From Rickettsia typhi (GTDB taxonomy: Bacteria; Pseudomonadota; Alphaproteobacteria; Rickettsiales; UBA1997), in contig CAMDOL010000049.1 of assembly GCA_945903615.1 (NCBI GenBank), positions 1 to 10,187 of the forward strand: DNA of 10,187 nucleotides, read 5' to 3'. The notes beneath the pieces are model-generated. The model made no database searches, was not told the origin of the DNA, and saw nothing but the letters and a program-made list of their open reading frames with translations. The first letter of the stretch is position 1. Each line of letters starts with the position of its first letter. The translations under genes and the position numbers were made by a program. Of this stretch, positions 1-7,392 are shown piece by piece.

Positions 1-96
1 TTTGATAATCAGAAAACTGAAAATATAATTAAAATTAATTTACTAAACAAATTCACCTCCTTTGGAATGCCAGAATCCTGGCCAATTTATGGTTAG
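1..96 (+). CDS. possible C-terminal end of an upstream gene (partial)
   Basis: Frame 1 is open from the first base to a TAG at 94-96, giving 31 codons that end in ...SFGMPESWPIYG. I do not recognise this tail. Its frame stays open through AT-rich sequence and it is rich in residues typical of real protein ends, including Trp and Pro. The next gene starts 59 bases later in the same direction. If the cluster resembles relatives elsewhere, the missing gene could be a CFA-like methyltransferase, a FAD-dependent oxidoreductase or a DUF1365/DUF2878 protein, but this is inference from context only. The open frame could also be chance, since only 31 codons are visible. Confidence 0.35.
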   Translation, partial: FDNQKTENIIKINLLNKFTSFGMPESWPIYG

Positions 97-155
97 ATTT
101 GGGAAGATGAAGGGGGTTTGGAGTTTTGATTTAGTTGTGCAACAAAGCCTAAATA

Positions 156-1400
156 ATGATGAAAAACCTCAATCAAACACAAATTATTTATTACTCTCTA
201 CTCGCTTTTCCTTTAGCTTTTTTGGCAATGCCAATTTACATTTATTTGCCAAATTTTTATGTAAATAATTTTACAATTTCTTTGCAATCAATTGCTTTAG
301 TGCTTTTAATCAGCCGTGCTTTTGACGCTTTGTTAGATCCATTTTTAGGAATTTTTAGTGATAAATATCCTCGGCTAAAAAGAAAAATCGTGGCATTTTT
401 GGCGCCGATTTTGGGAATCTCTTTCATATTTTTGTTTCATCCTCTTGACTCCTTCAATCTGTCTTGGTGGCTTTTTATTAGTCTTTTTATCACCTATTTT
501 TTCTTCAGTCTCATTCAAATCAATTATCAATCTTTAGCGGTTAATTTTTCTAATGATTATAATTTAAAAACTAAAATTATTGCTATTCGTGAATCAGTTG
601 GAGTTGTGGGGATTATTTTTGCTTCAACCACTCCGGCATTGCTTTTTTTATATTTTACAGAAGTAAAAAGTTTTTTAATTGTTGGAGTTTTTTATTTTCT
701 TCTCATCAGTTTTTTGGCAATAATTTTTTATTTTAAATCGCCAAATTCTTTAAATTTAAGCACCACAACTACAGAAAAAATTAATTTTTCTTTTCTTAAA
801 AACCGTCAGCTCAGATATATCTTTACAATTTTTTTCTTCAACTCCTTAACCTTTGGTATTACGGCTTCTTTAATGCTCTTTTTCGTTGAAATTGTTTTAA
901 ACGCCAAAAATTTTACCAGCTTATTTTTATTGTTATATTTTGGCGGCTTGCTACTGGGGATTCCTTTTTGGGCAAAATTATCTGAAAAATTAAAAAGCAA
1001 AGAACAAGCTTGGAAAATCGCTATGATTTTAATTGTAGTGATTTTTGCATTTTGTGGATTTTTAAAATCAGGAGATATTGTCTTTTATGCCATAATTTGC
1101 CTAGCTTCAGGCTTTTGCTTTGCGGCTGATTATTGTTTATCTTATTCAATTTTAACTGATGTAATTCAAAACCAAAATTTAACCAAATCAACCAGCGCAA
1201 TTTTTGGCACCATTAATTTTATTATCAAATTTTGCTTTGCTTTGGCTTCTGGAGTTCTATTGTTTGGTTTGGGAAAAGTGCAGGAAAATGCTATCGATTT
1301 ACAAATTAATTTTTTATTAACTTCTTATTGCCTAATTCCTTGTTTTTGCAAGGTTTTAACTTATTTTTATCTTAACAAATTTCAAAAATTATATGTCTAA
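156..1400 (+). CDS. MFS transporter, GPH/MelB-like (MFS_2) permease
   Basis: A 414-residue inner-membrane protein made almost entirely of hydrophobic segments, consistent with 12 transmembrane helices. Around residues 53-77 it carries SRAFDALLDP followed by GIFSDK and a basic KRK loop. This is the glycoside-pentoside-hexuronide (MelB-like) version of the MFS helix II/loop 2-3 motif; Asp57 and Asp61 are spaced like the two helix II Asp residues that bind cation in MelB. The substrate cannot be read from sequence. Because the next two genes overlap or abut it and belong to a conserved lipid-associated gene set, a lipid-related or envelope substrate is more likely than a sugar, but this is inference. 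Two tandem ATG codons (156 and 159) compete as start; neither has a Shine-Dalgarno. The stop overlaps the next start by 8 bases, indicating translational coupling. Confidence 0.85.
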   Translation: MMKNLNQTQIIYYSLLAFPLAFLAMPIYIYLPNFYVNNFTISLQSIALVLLISRAFDALLDPFLGIFSDKYPRLKRKIVAFLAPILGISFIFLFHPLDSFNLSWWLFISLFITYFFFSLIQINYQSLAVNFSNDYNLKTKIIAIRESVGVVGIIFASTTPALLFLYFTEVKSFLIVGVFYFLLISFLAIIFYFKSPNSLNLSTTTTEKINFSFLKNRQLRYIFTIFFFNSLTFGITASLMLFFVEIVLNAKNFTSLFLLLYFGGLLLGIPFWAKLSEKLKSKEQAWKIAMILIVVIFAFCGFLKSGDIVFYAIICLASGFCFAADYCLSYSILTDVIQNQNLTKSTSAIFGTINFIIKFCFALASGVLLFGLGKVQENAIDLQINFLLTSYCLIPCFCKVLTYFYLNKFQKLYV

Positions 1401-1941
1401 AAATAAAAATTTATTCCTTAAAATACTAACCTTAATCGCAATTTCTATGTCAATATTTTCCTGTAAATCAATCACTCCACAAGACTATGCTCAAAATAAA
1501 CCAAAGCTTGATATTAGAAAATATCTCAGCGGCAATGTGAAGGCTTGGGGAATTTTAGAAGATCGTTCTGGCAAAATAACTCGCCGCTTCACTGTCGATA
1601 TGATTGGCACTTGGAATGGCAACAAAGGAACTTTGGATGAAAAATTTATTTTTGATGATGGCGAAAAAAGCGCGCGAGTTTGGCATATTGAAGTTAAAGA
1701 TGATAACAATTTTGAAGCCAGCGCCGCCGATGTTGTTGGCAAAGCAATTGGCAAACAATATGGCAATGTCATTCAAATGGCTTATACGCTTGACCTAGAG
1801 GTTGCTAAAGGCAAAAGATATAATGTGGTTTTGGATGATTGGATGTATTTGCTTGATGAAAAAACTCTGGTTAATAAATCTGAAATCAAAAAATTTGGCA
1901 TCACTTTTGGCAAATTAACAATATTTTTCAAGAAAGATTAA
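1393..1941 (+). CDS. DUF3833 family lipoprotein
   Basis: 182 residues. The N-terminus is a lipoprotein signal: basic MSKNKN, a hydrophobic stretch, then a lipobox-like ending with Cys24 (residues 21-24 IFSC), so the mature protein should be acylated and anchored to a membrane facing the periplasm. The body matches the DUF3833 family as I know it: KAWGILEDRSGK with RRFTVDM (about residues 50-70), a GTLDEKF-type stretch followed by DDGE and RVWHI, then the DVVGKAIG helix, DDWMYLLDE, and KFGITFGKLTIFF at the end. Length is normal for the family. The biochemical function is unknown; the fold is probably a lipocalin-like beta barrel (inference). It lies between an MFS permease (8-base overlap) and an SDR (1-base overlap, TAATG), a pairing seen in other proteobacteria, so it is probably part of the same lipid-linked process. 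Confidence 0.88.
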   Translation: MSKNKNLFLKILTLIAISMSIFSCKSITPQDYAQNKPKLDIRKYLSGNVKAWGILEDRSGKITRRFTVDMIGTWNGNKGTLDEKFIFDDGEKSARVWHIEVKDDNNFEASAADVVGKAIGKQYGNVIQMAYTLDLEVAKGKRYNVVLDDWMYLLDEKTLVNKSEIKKFGITFGKLTIFFKKD

Positions 1942-2690
1942 TGGCTGATTATAAAGATAAAAACATTTGGATAATTGGCGCCAGCTTTGGGATTGGCGAA
2001 GAGCTTTATCGTCAACTAAATCAAGCTGGAGCCAACCTAATTATTTCGGCGCGTGATTTAAAAAAATTGCAGGAAATAATTATTGAAAATAAAAATCATT
2101 TAGCCCTGCCAATGGATGTTACTGACGAAAGCTCAGTAAATTCGGCCGTAGAAAAATTAACTCAAAGTTTTTCAAAAATTGATTTAATAATTTTTTGTGC
2201 CGGCATTTATCAACCAATGAATATTGATAATTTTGATTTAAAAAAAGCTAAAGAAATTAGCAAAACCAATTATGTGGGAATGCTGAATTTGCTGGCAGCT
2301 TTTTTGCCGATGATTAAACAAAAAAAGCTCATTCATTTAGCAATAATCTCTTCAGTTGCCAGCTATTTTGGAATGAACAATTCATTAAGCTATGGCGCCA
2401 GCAAGGCAGCATTGTCTAATTTGGCGATGAGTTTGTATTTAGAATTAAAAAAATATGACATCAAAGTGCAATTAATCAATCCCGGATTTGTGAAAACCAG
2501 ATTGACTGATCAAAATAATTTCAAAATGCCCTTGATGATTACAGCAAAAAAGGCAGCACAGATAATAATTAAGGAATTGCCAAGTAATAAATTTGAGATT
2601 TTCTTTCCAAAAATTTTTGTCTGGATAATGAAAATAATTGGGCTTTTGCCTTATAAAATCCAATTGAAAGTTTTATCGCAAGTTAAGTAA
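1941..2690 (+). CDS. short-chain dehydrogenase/reductase (classical SDR)
   Basis: 249 residues, the usual length for a classical SDR that oxidises or reduces a carbonyl/alcohol using NAD(P)H. The Rossmann nucleotide-binding motif GASFGIG is at residues 13-19, with DV at 59-60. The motif normally reading NAG is CAG here (86-88). The active site is complete: Asn110, Ser138, Tyr151 and Lys155 (YGASK), followed by PG at 181-182. Arg38 after the second beta strand (SARD) suggests a preference for NADP(H), an inference. The C-terminal 40 residues are hydrophobic and basic, as in membrane-associated SDRs acting on lipids. The ATG shares a base with the preceding stop, so it is translationally coupled to the DUF3833 gene. 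The substrate is unknown; a role in lipid modification is inferred from the neighbours. Confidence 0.9.
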   Translation: MADYKDKNIWIIGASFGIGEELYRQLNQAGANLIISARDLKKLQEIIIENKNHLALPMDVTDESSVNSAVEKLTQSFSKIDLIIFCAGIYQPMNIDNFDLKKAKEISKTNYVGMLNLLAAFLPMIKQKKLIHLAIISSVASYFGMNNSLSYGASKAALSNLAMSLYLELKKYDIKVQLINPGFVKTRLTDQNNFKMPLMITAKKAAQIIIKELPSNKFEIFFPKIFVWIMKIIGLLPYKIQLKVLSQVK

Positions 2691-2714
2691 ATCGCTGTTG
2701 CAAGAAAGGTTTTA

Positions 2715-2731
2715 TTGTTGAAAATCAGCAA
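2715..2731 (+). terminator. weak hairpin between the SDR gene and mfd
   Basis: A 6-bp stem (TTGTTG against CAGCAA, with one G-U pair) closes a 5-base loop and is followed by CTTTTAAAA. It lies 25 bases after the SDR stop and 26 before mfd. The stem is short and AT-rich with only a short T run, so it may be a leaky terminator for the left operon or chance. Confidence 0.2.
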
Positions 2732-2756
2732 CTTTTAAAAAACCAATCTTGAAATA

Positions 2757-5700
2757 ATGGATTATAAGGTAAAATTACAAAACATCATTCGCAGCACAAA
2801 CATTAATGGCATCAATGATGATTCAATTGGTCTGGTTTTGACTAAGATGATTCAAAACTCCACTAAACAACAGTTTCTTCACATAGCTTTAAATGATAAA
2901 GAAGCTGATATTTTACAAAAACAAGTTGAGTTTTTCGCTTTCGATTCAATCAAAAATGATCAGCTAGAAATTTTATCTTTTTCGTCTTGGGATTGCCTGC
3001 CTTATGATCGAGTTTCGCCAAAACCAAACATTATTGCGACACGAATTAACTGTCTTCATAAATTATCCAAAAATAAATCCAACAAAAAAACCCTCATTAT
3101 AAGCACAATCAAGGCGGTTCTACAAAAAACCGTTCCCTTATCGTTAATCAAAAATTTAGGTTTCAAAATTGAAGTTGGTGACGAAGTTTCAATTGATCTT
3201 TTGGCTCAATCTTTGATTGATAATGGTTTTAGCCGGCAATCAATTGCCAGTGGAATTTCTGAATTCGCCATTCGTGGCAACATCGTTGATATAATTACCG
3301 CTAACAATCAAATCGCTGATGATCTTATTGGTTATCGTTTGGATTTTTTTGGCGATTATGTTGAAGGAATCAAAGTTTTTGATCCACTCACTCAAATAAC
3401 TTCCAACAAAATTAATAAGGTCAATCTTTTGCCCACGGCGGAAGTTAATTTAAGCGCCAAATCAATCAGTAATTTTCGAAATAATTATCGCGCACTTTTT
3501 GGTGTTCCGCACGAAGATATGATGTATAATGCAGTTTGCGAAGGAAGAAGCTACGCAGGTTTGGAGCATTTTATGTCGCTATTTTACGAACAACCTTTGA
3601 GTAATATTTTTGAATATTTAAGCCATCCACAAATTTCATTTTCTAATTCAATTGTTGCAGCAAAAAATGAAAGATTAAAAATTATTACTGAATATTATCA
3701 AGCGCGCGTTGAGAGTGTTAAAGAAAGCAAAACTTCTGGCGCGATTTATAACCCACTTCCAGTTGAGCACTTATATTTGAGTGGCGAAGAATTTGAAAAT
3801 GAGTTGAATAAAAATTTAATCATCAATTTTTCAATATCCAAAGAAATTTGCATTGATACCGGAAGAATAATCGACCTTCAAATCAAGCCAATTCCTGATT
3901 TTGCTCTTGCTTCTAGAGCCAACAAGATCAACACTTTTGAGCTTTTCAAAAACTTTCTTCAAGCTGAATTTAAAGATCACAGGATTATTCTTTTTTGCTT
4001 TTCGCTTGGGTCGTTGGAACGCTTAAGAAAAATTTTATTGGATCACGACATTAACAGCAAAATTATTGAAAACGCCGCAGATAAATTAGCCAAAAATCAA
4101 ATTGGACTCAGTGTTTTGCCAATTAGCAATGGTTTTTATACTAGTGATTTGATGATGATTGGCGAATCTTCATTGCTTGGTGAAAAAGTTGGTCGTCAAT
4201 CTTCAAAAAAATCTGCCGAACGCATTTTATCAGAAGGAATTACTTTGCAAATTGGTGAGCTTGTTGTTCATCGCTATCATGGAATTGGCAAGTTTGACGG
4301 GCTTCATAATATCGAAACTGTTGGCATAAAAAATGATTTCTTAAAAATTCTTTATTTTGGCAGCGATGTATTATTTGTGCCGGTTGAAGACATAAATTTA
4401 ATCACGCGTTATGGCAGTGAAAACGCACTAATTGAGCTAGATAAATTAAGCAATAACAGCTGGCAAAATCGTCGCGAGAAAGTTCGCAAAAAAATTAAAA
4501 TTGCCGCTGAAGAGTTGATAAAAATTGCCGCTGAAAGACAGATTCGCAAAGCACCAATATTGATTCCGCCTTTGATGGAATATGAAGAGTTCAAAGCCAG
4601 ATTTGGTTTTGAAGAAACTGTCGATCAATTAAAAGCAATTTGTGAAGTTGAAGAAGATTTGCAGAAAGGTTCGCCGATGGATCGTTTAGTTTGCGGCGAT
4701 GTTGGTTTTGGAAAAACTGAAGTAGCCATCAGAGCAGCTTTTATCGCCGCCGCTAATGAAACTGGCAAATATCAAGTCGCAATCATAACACCAACAACCC
4801 TGCTCTGCCGCCAACATTATCATAATTTTATTAATCGCTTTAAAGATACTGATATCAAAGTTGCGCAGCTTTCACGAATGGTTTCAACTGGTGAAGCTAA
4901 AAAAATTAAACAGGATTTAACAGACGGCAAAATTGATATAGTCATTGGCACACATGCGTTGCTTAACAAAAATATCAAATTCAAAAAACTTGGTTTGATG
5001 ATTGTTGACGAAGAACAGCATTTTGGAGTCATTCAAAAAGAACGCTTAAAAGAATTGCGCAGCGAAGTTCATATTTTAACTCTTTCGGCAACACCAATTC
5101 CACGCACTTTACAAATGTCTTTGAGCGGAGTGAAAGAACTCAGCATTATCGCCACTGCTCCAGTTGATCGTATGGCAGTAAGAAATTATGTAATGCCTTA
5201 CGATTCAGTTATTGTGCGCGAAGCAATTTTGCGTGAACACCAGCGCGGTGGCAGAATATTTTTTGTCGTACCCCGCATTCAAGATCTAAACCAACTTCAT
5301 GATAAATTAGCTCGCCAAATTCCCGAAGTAAAAATTGAAGTTGCTCACGGACAAATGTCTCCCGATGCTTTGGATAAAATTATGAATGATTTTTATGATG
5401 GCAAATTTGATGTTTTACTTTCAACAACAATCATTGAATCTGGTATCGATATTTCCGCCGCAAATACAATGATCATTTATAAATCCGAGCATTTTGGTTT
5501 AGCGCAACTTTATCAACTTCGTGGTCGAGTTGGTCGCGGCAAGCTTCGCGGCTATTGTTATTTTACTACTAAAGTTAATCAGATTAGCGAAATTGCGAAA
5601 AGAAAATTAGCGGTAATTCAAAGTTTAGATACTCTTGGAGCTGGATTTTCCATTGCTTCACATGATATGGATATTCGTGGCAGTGGAAATATTTTGGGTG

Positions 5701-6272
5701 ACGAACAATCTGGACACATTCGCGAAACTGGCGCCGAGCTTTACCAATCAATGCTTTTGGAAGCGATTAAGCAATTAAAATCTGGCGCTAAACTTAATCA
5801 CAATAAAATTGAAGAATTTATCGAAGAGGATTATTCCATTCAAATTAAACTTAGAATTTCATTATTAATTCCTGAAACTTATATTGAGGATTTATCAACT
5901 CGAATGCAATTTTATAAGCGAATTGCTAATATCGAAAGCAAAGAACAGCAAGAGCAAATCAGCATTGAAATCATTGATCGCTTCGGAAAATTACCAGTTG
6001 AAATTGAAAATCTTTTGCAAGTTGCTTATTTAAAAAATCTTTGTAGAAAAGCTAACATTGAAAAATTGGAAAACAACTCACAAGGAATTTTGATTAGCTT
6101 TAGAAATAATCATTTTGTTAATAGCGAAAAACTCTTAGAGCTAGTTTTTTCCAGCAAAAATCATATCAAATTACAAGGTAATAAAGTTTTATTTTTAACA
6201 ATTAGCAAATCGGATAATGAAAAATTGCACAATGCTTTAAATGCAATTACTAAAATTAATAACTTGTTATGA
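2757..6272 (+). CDS. mfd: transcription-repair coupling factor Mfd
   Basis: 1171 residues, close to the E. coli length of 1148. Mfd is an ATP-driven DNA translocase that removes RNA polymerase stalled at lesions and recruits UvrA for nucleotide excision repair. The UvrB-like N-terminal module shows WDCLPYDRVSP (from residue 78) and DFFGDYVEGIKVFDP (from 196), and lacks its own Walker A, as is normal for the family. The CarD-like RNA-polymerase-interaction domain starts near residue 498, with VVHRYHGIGKF. The RecG-like translocase follows: Walker A GDVGFGKT (647-654), DEEQ (751-754), SATPIPRT, ESGIDIS, and QLRGRVGR (920-927). The C-terminal TRCF domain (about 1020-1140) has RISLLIPETYI (from 1033), TRMQFYKRIA and IDRFGKLP. 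No domain is missing. A 24-base near-tandem repeat encodes IKIAAEEL/IKIAAERQ at about residues 580-596. There is no Shine-Dalgarno before the ATG. Confidence 0.98.
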   Translation: MDYKVKLQNIIRSTNINGINDDSIGLVLTKMIQNSTKQQFLHIALNDKEADILQKQVEFFAFDSIKNDQLEILSFSSWDCLPYDRVSPKPNIIATRINCLHKLSKNKSNKKTLIISTIKAVLQKTVPLSLIKNLGFKIEVGDEVSIDLLAQSLIDNGFSRQSIASGISEFAIRGNIVDIITANNQIADDLIGYRLDFFGDYVEGIKVFDPLTQITSNKINKVNLLPTAEVNLSAKSISNFRNNYRALFGVPHEDMMYNAVCEGRSYAGLEHFMSLFYEQPLSNIFEYLSHPQISFSNSIVAAKNERLKIITEYYQARVESVKESKTSGAIYNPLPVEHLYLSGEEFENELNKNLIINFSISKEICIDTGRIIDLQIKPIPDFALASRANKINTFELFKNFLQAEFKDHRIILFCFSLGSLERLRKILLDHDINSKIIENAADKLAKNQIGLSVLPISNGFYTSDLMMIGESSLLGEKVGRQSSKKSAERILSEGITLQIGELVVHRYHGIGKFDGLHNIETVGIKNDFLKILYFGSDVLFVPVEDINLITRYGSENALIELDKLSNNSWQNRREKVRKKIKIAAEELIKIAAERQIRKAPILIPPLMEYEEFKARFGFEETVDQLKAICEVEEDLQKGSPMDRLVCGDVGFGKTEVAIRAAFIAAANETGKYQVAIITPTTLLCRQHYHNFINRFKDTDIKVAQLSRMVSTGEAKKIKQDLTDGKIDIVIGTHALLNKNIKFKKLGLMIVDEEQHFGVIQKERLKELRSEVHILTLSATPIPRTLQMSLSGVKELSIIATAPVDRMAVRNYVMPYDSVIVREAILREHQRGGRIFFVVPRIQDLNQLHDKLARQIPEVKIEVAHGQMSPDALDKIMNDFYDGKFDVLLSTTIIESGIDISAANTMIIYKSEHFGLAQLYQLRGRVGRGKLRGYCYFTTKVNQISEIAKRKLAVIQSLDTLGAGFSIASHDMDIRGSGNILGDEQSGHIRETGAELYQSMLLEAIKQLKSGAKLNHNKIEEFIEEDYSIQIKLRISLLIPETYIEDLSTRMQFYKRIANIESKEQQEQISIEIIDRFGKLPVEIENLLQVAYLKNLCRKANIEKLENNSQGILISFRNNHFVNSEKLLELVFSSKNHIKLQGNKVLFLTISKSDNEKLHNALNAITKINNLL
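4497..4535 (+). repeat. 24-base-period near-tandem repeat inside mfd
   Basis: AAAATTGCCGCTGAA occurs at 4497-4511 and again at 4521-4535. The 24-base (8-codon) period yields IKIAAEEL then IKIAAERQ in the helix that links the RNA-polymerase-interaction domain to the translocase. Other Mfd proteins have a helix of similar composition here, so the nucleotide identity may reflect a short duplication or codon convergence. Confidence 0.5.
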
Positions 6273-6451
6273 AAATATCAGCGGAAGAGTTGGAACGAAT
6301 AAAAGAATTACACAAAGGAAAAGATCTGCAAGAAATTCTTAAAGAGGGAAAAAATAAAAAAGATGATGAAGATGGTTTTGCAGATGCCCAAAGCGATGCC
6401 CAAAGCGATGAAATTTCTACTCAAAAAATCCTCAGAAATATCAATTTTTAG
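6269..6451 (+). CDS. small hypothetical protein overlapping the mfd stop
   Basis: 60 residues beginning MKISAEELERIKELHKG. I do not recognise the family. The ATG overlaps the mfd stop by 4 bases (ATGA), the arrangement of a translationally coupled gene, which supports expression. The first 30 residues are charged and likely helical; residues 31-48 are acidic and low-complexity, including DAQSDAQSDE encoded by a 12-base tandem repeat; the end is QKILRNINF. There is no signal peptide or membrane segment. In many alphaproteobacteria the small sdhE gene lies near mfd, but this protein shows no SdhE motif (RGxxE), so I do not assign it. The same frame stays open for 65 codons after its TAG, so it may be the front half of a broken or readthrough gene. 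Confidence 0.5.
   Translation: MKISAEELERIKELHKGKDLQEILKEGKNKKDDEDGFADAQSDAQSDEISTQKILRNINF
6383..6409 (+). repeat. 12-base tandem repeat (two full copies)
   Basis: GATGCCCAAAGC occurs at 6383-6394 and 6395-6406, followed by GAT at 6407-6409. It encodes DAQS-DAQS-D within the small ORF after mfd. The 12-base period preserves the reading frame, so copy-number change by slippage would add or remove DAQS units. Confidence 0.85.
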
Positions 6452-6649
6452 TTGTTCAGAGGTTCCTTAATAAAAACTGGACTCCTTAGCCCTCGAGGTA
6501 AAAAAGGTAAAAAACACCATATGAGACAAGTTGATCTTGGAAAAGCCGCAGAACAAGATCACAATGTTAAACCAGTTGGCTTTGTAGAAAAAATTAGTAA
6601 ATTGAGAGAGGATCGCAGGCACATCCAAAATGATGGGCATGTTTTATAA
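6452..6649 (+). pseudogene. in-frame continuation after a TAG stop; possible broken gene remnant
   Basis: Directly after the TAG at 6449-6451 the same frame reads 65 sense codons to a TAA at 6647-6649. The peptide begins LFRGSLIKTGLL, continues with a basic KKGKKHH patch, and ends KLREDRRHIQNDGHVL. Its mixed, charged composition looks like real protein rather than random AT-rich translation, which would be rich in Lys, Asn, Ile and Phe. I do not recognise it. The only starts are a TTG at 6452 and an internal ATG at 6521 (43 codons), neither with a ribosome-binding site. The simplest reading is the back half of one ~126-codon gene split by an amber mutation. Alternatives are two separate small genes, or remnants of a mobile element. 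Confidence 0.4.
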
Positions 6650-6676
6650 ATACCACACATTATGCAAATAAGGCAC

Positions 6677-6704
6677 TTGTAAAATAAGGAATAATTGCTT
6701 TAAT
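6677..6704 (+). promoter_or_regulatory. weak sigma70-like promoter candidate for leuD
   Basis: TTGTAA (6677-6682), 16 bases, then TTTAAT (6699-6704), about 84 bases upstream of the leuD ATG. In such AT-rich sequence matches of this quality arise easily by chance. It is listed because leuD follows an apparent break in the transcription unit and needs a promoter somewhere in this gap. Confidence 0.2.
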
Positions 6705-6711
6705 AGGACTT

Positions 6712-6745
6712 ACGCAAAACTTACCTTTTACTGCCAAATTTGCGT
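6712..6745. repeat. inverted repeat ACGCAAA / TTTGCGT
   Basis: Seven-base perfect arms at 6712-6718 and 6739-6745 enclose 20 bases. The left arm lies in TAGGACTTACGCAAAA (6705-6720), which resembles terminal inverted repeats of several insertion-sequence families. It could be the relic of an IS or MITE, an operator-like dyad upstream of leuD, or chance. Confidence 0.35.
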
Positions 6746-6787
6746 TATTTAATTTTTTAAAATATTCAGCCATTCACATTTTAATCA

Positions 6788-7390
6788 ATGGAAAAATTCA
6801 CCATTTTACAATCCAAAGCTGCACCAATGCCACTTGTCAATATCGATACCGATATGATAATTCCTAAACAATTTCTTAAAACCATTAAAAGAACTGGACT
6901 TGGCAAAAACCTCTTCCACGAAATGCGTTACGATTTAACCGAAAATGAAATCGCTGATTTTATTTTAAACCAAACTGCTTACAGAAATTCTCACATCATT
7001 ATCGCCGGCAATAATTTTGGCTGCGGATCTAGCCGCGAACACGCTCCTTGGGCATTGTTTGATTTTGGAATTAAATGCATAATTGCCCCATCTTTTGCTG
7101 ATATTTTTTATAATAACTGTTTCAAAAATGGCATTTTGCCAGTTGTTTTAGAGAGTGATCAAGTTGATGAGCTAATGGAATTTGCTCGTGATTCAACAAA
7201 TCATTTTAATATTGATTTACCTAAACAAGAAATCGCAGCGGGAAATAAAATTTACACATTTAATATTGATGGATTCAGAAAAAACTGCTTGATTGAAGGC
7301 TTGGATGACATTGGTTTAACTTTAAAAAAAGAAACTCAAATCAATCTTTTTGAAGCGCAAAACCAGCAAAAATTATCGTGGCTATATTAG
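6788..7390 (+). CDS. leuD: 3-isopropylmalate dehydratase small subunit LeuD
   Basis: 200 residues, essentially the E. coli length of 201. LeuD pairs with the iron-sulfur subunit LeuC to isomerise 2-isopropylmalate to 3-isopropylmalate in leucine biosynthesis. The swivelling aconitase-type domain is complete: NIDTD (18-22), IPKQFLK (25-31), then [14 protein letters not shown] (77-90), whose Ser-Arg contacts the substrate carboxylate in the aconitase family, and [14 protein letters not shown] (102-115). Homoaconitase or citraconate-isomerase small subunits are related, but this length and the NIDTD/IPKQFL pair fit bacterial LeuD well. leuC, leuA and leuB are not in the window, so the gene stands apart from its usual partners. 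There is no Shine-Dalgarno. A strong hairpin follows the stop almost directly. Confidence 0.96.
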   Translation: MEKFTILQSKAAPMPLVNIDTDMIIPKQFLKTIKRTGLGKNLFHEMRYDLTENEIADFILNQTAYRNSHIIIAGNNFGCGSSREHAPWALFDFGIKCIIAPSFADIFYNNCFKNGILPVVLESDQVDELMEFARDSTNHFNIDLPKQEIAAGNKIYTFNIDGFRKNCLIEGLDDIGLTLKKETQINLFEAQNQQKLSWLY

Positions 7391-7392
7391 TA

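Larger units (their letters stand above)
6650..6787. other. intergenic segment before leuD
   Basis: No gene is visible in these 138 bases. They hold a weak promoter-like pair for leuD (TTGTAA at 6677-6682, a 16-base spacer, TTTAAT at 6699-6704), an IS-end-like motif at 6705-6720, and an inverted repeat ACGCAAA/TTTGCGT at 6712-6718 and 6739-6745. The 30 bases before leuD are A/T-rich without a Shine-Dalgarno. Confidence 0.5.

Noticed and set aside
53..63. TCACCTCCTTT, identical to the anti-Shine-Dalgarno end of 16S rRNA; on the - strand a perfect AAAGGAGGTGA
   Set aside because: The flanks do not match a 16S 3' end (no GGCTGGA upstream). On the - strand the only downstream start is a TTG giving a 13-codon hydrophobic peptide. 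It is most simply coding sequence (FTSF) of the partial left gene, although a minus-strand leader peptide is not strictly excluded.
62..268. 68-codon open frame on the + strand
   Set aside because: It runs mostly inside the MFS gene in another frame and its peptide looks like translated membrane-protein DNA. The MFS start at 156 explains the region better.
806..1000. 64-codon open frame on the - strand inside the MFS gene
   Set aside because: Antisense to a clear 12-helix permease; composition is that of an opposite-strand shadow.
1491..1776. Two overlapping - strand open frames of 93 and 73 codons
   Set aside because: They are antisense to the DUF3833 gene, whose family motifs are clear. 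Their peptides show no recognisable domain and no start signal.
6269..6451. Small gene next to mfd as SdhE (succinate dehydrogenase assembly factor)
   Set aside because: The peptide lacks the RGxxE motif and the helical bundle pattern of SdhE, and is acidic and low-complexity; position alone is not enough.
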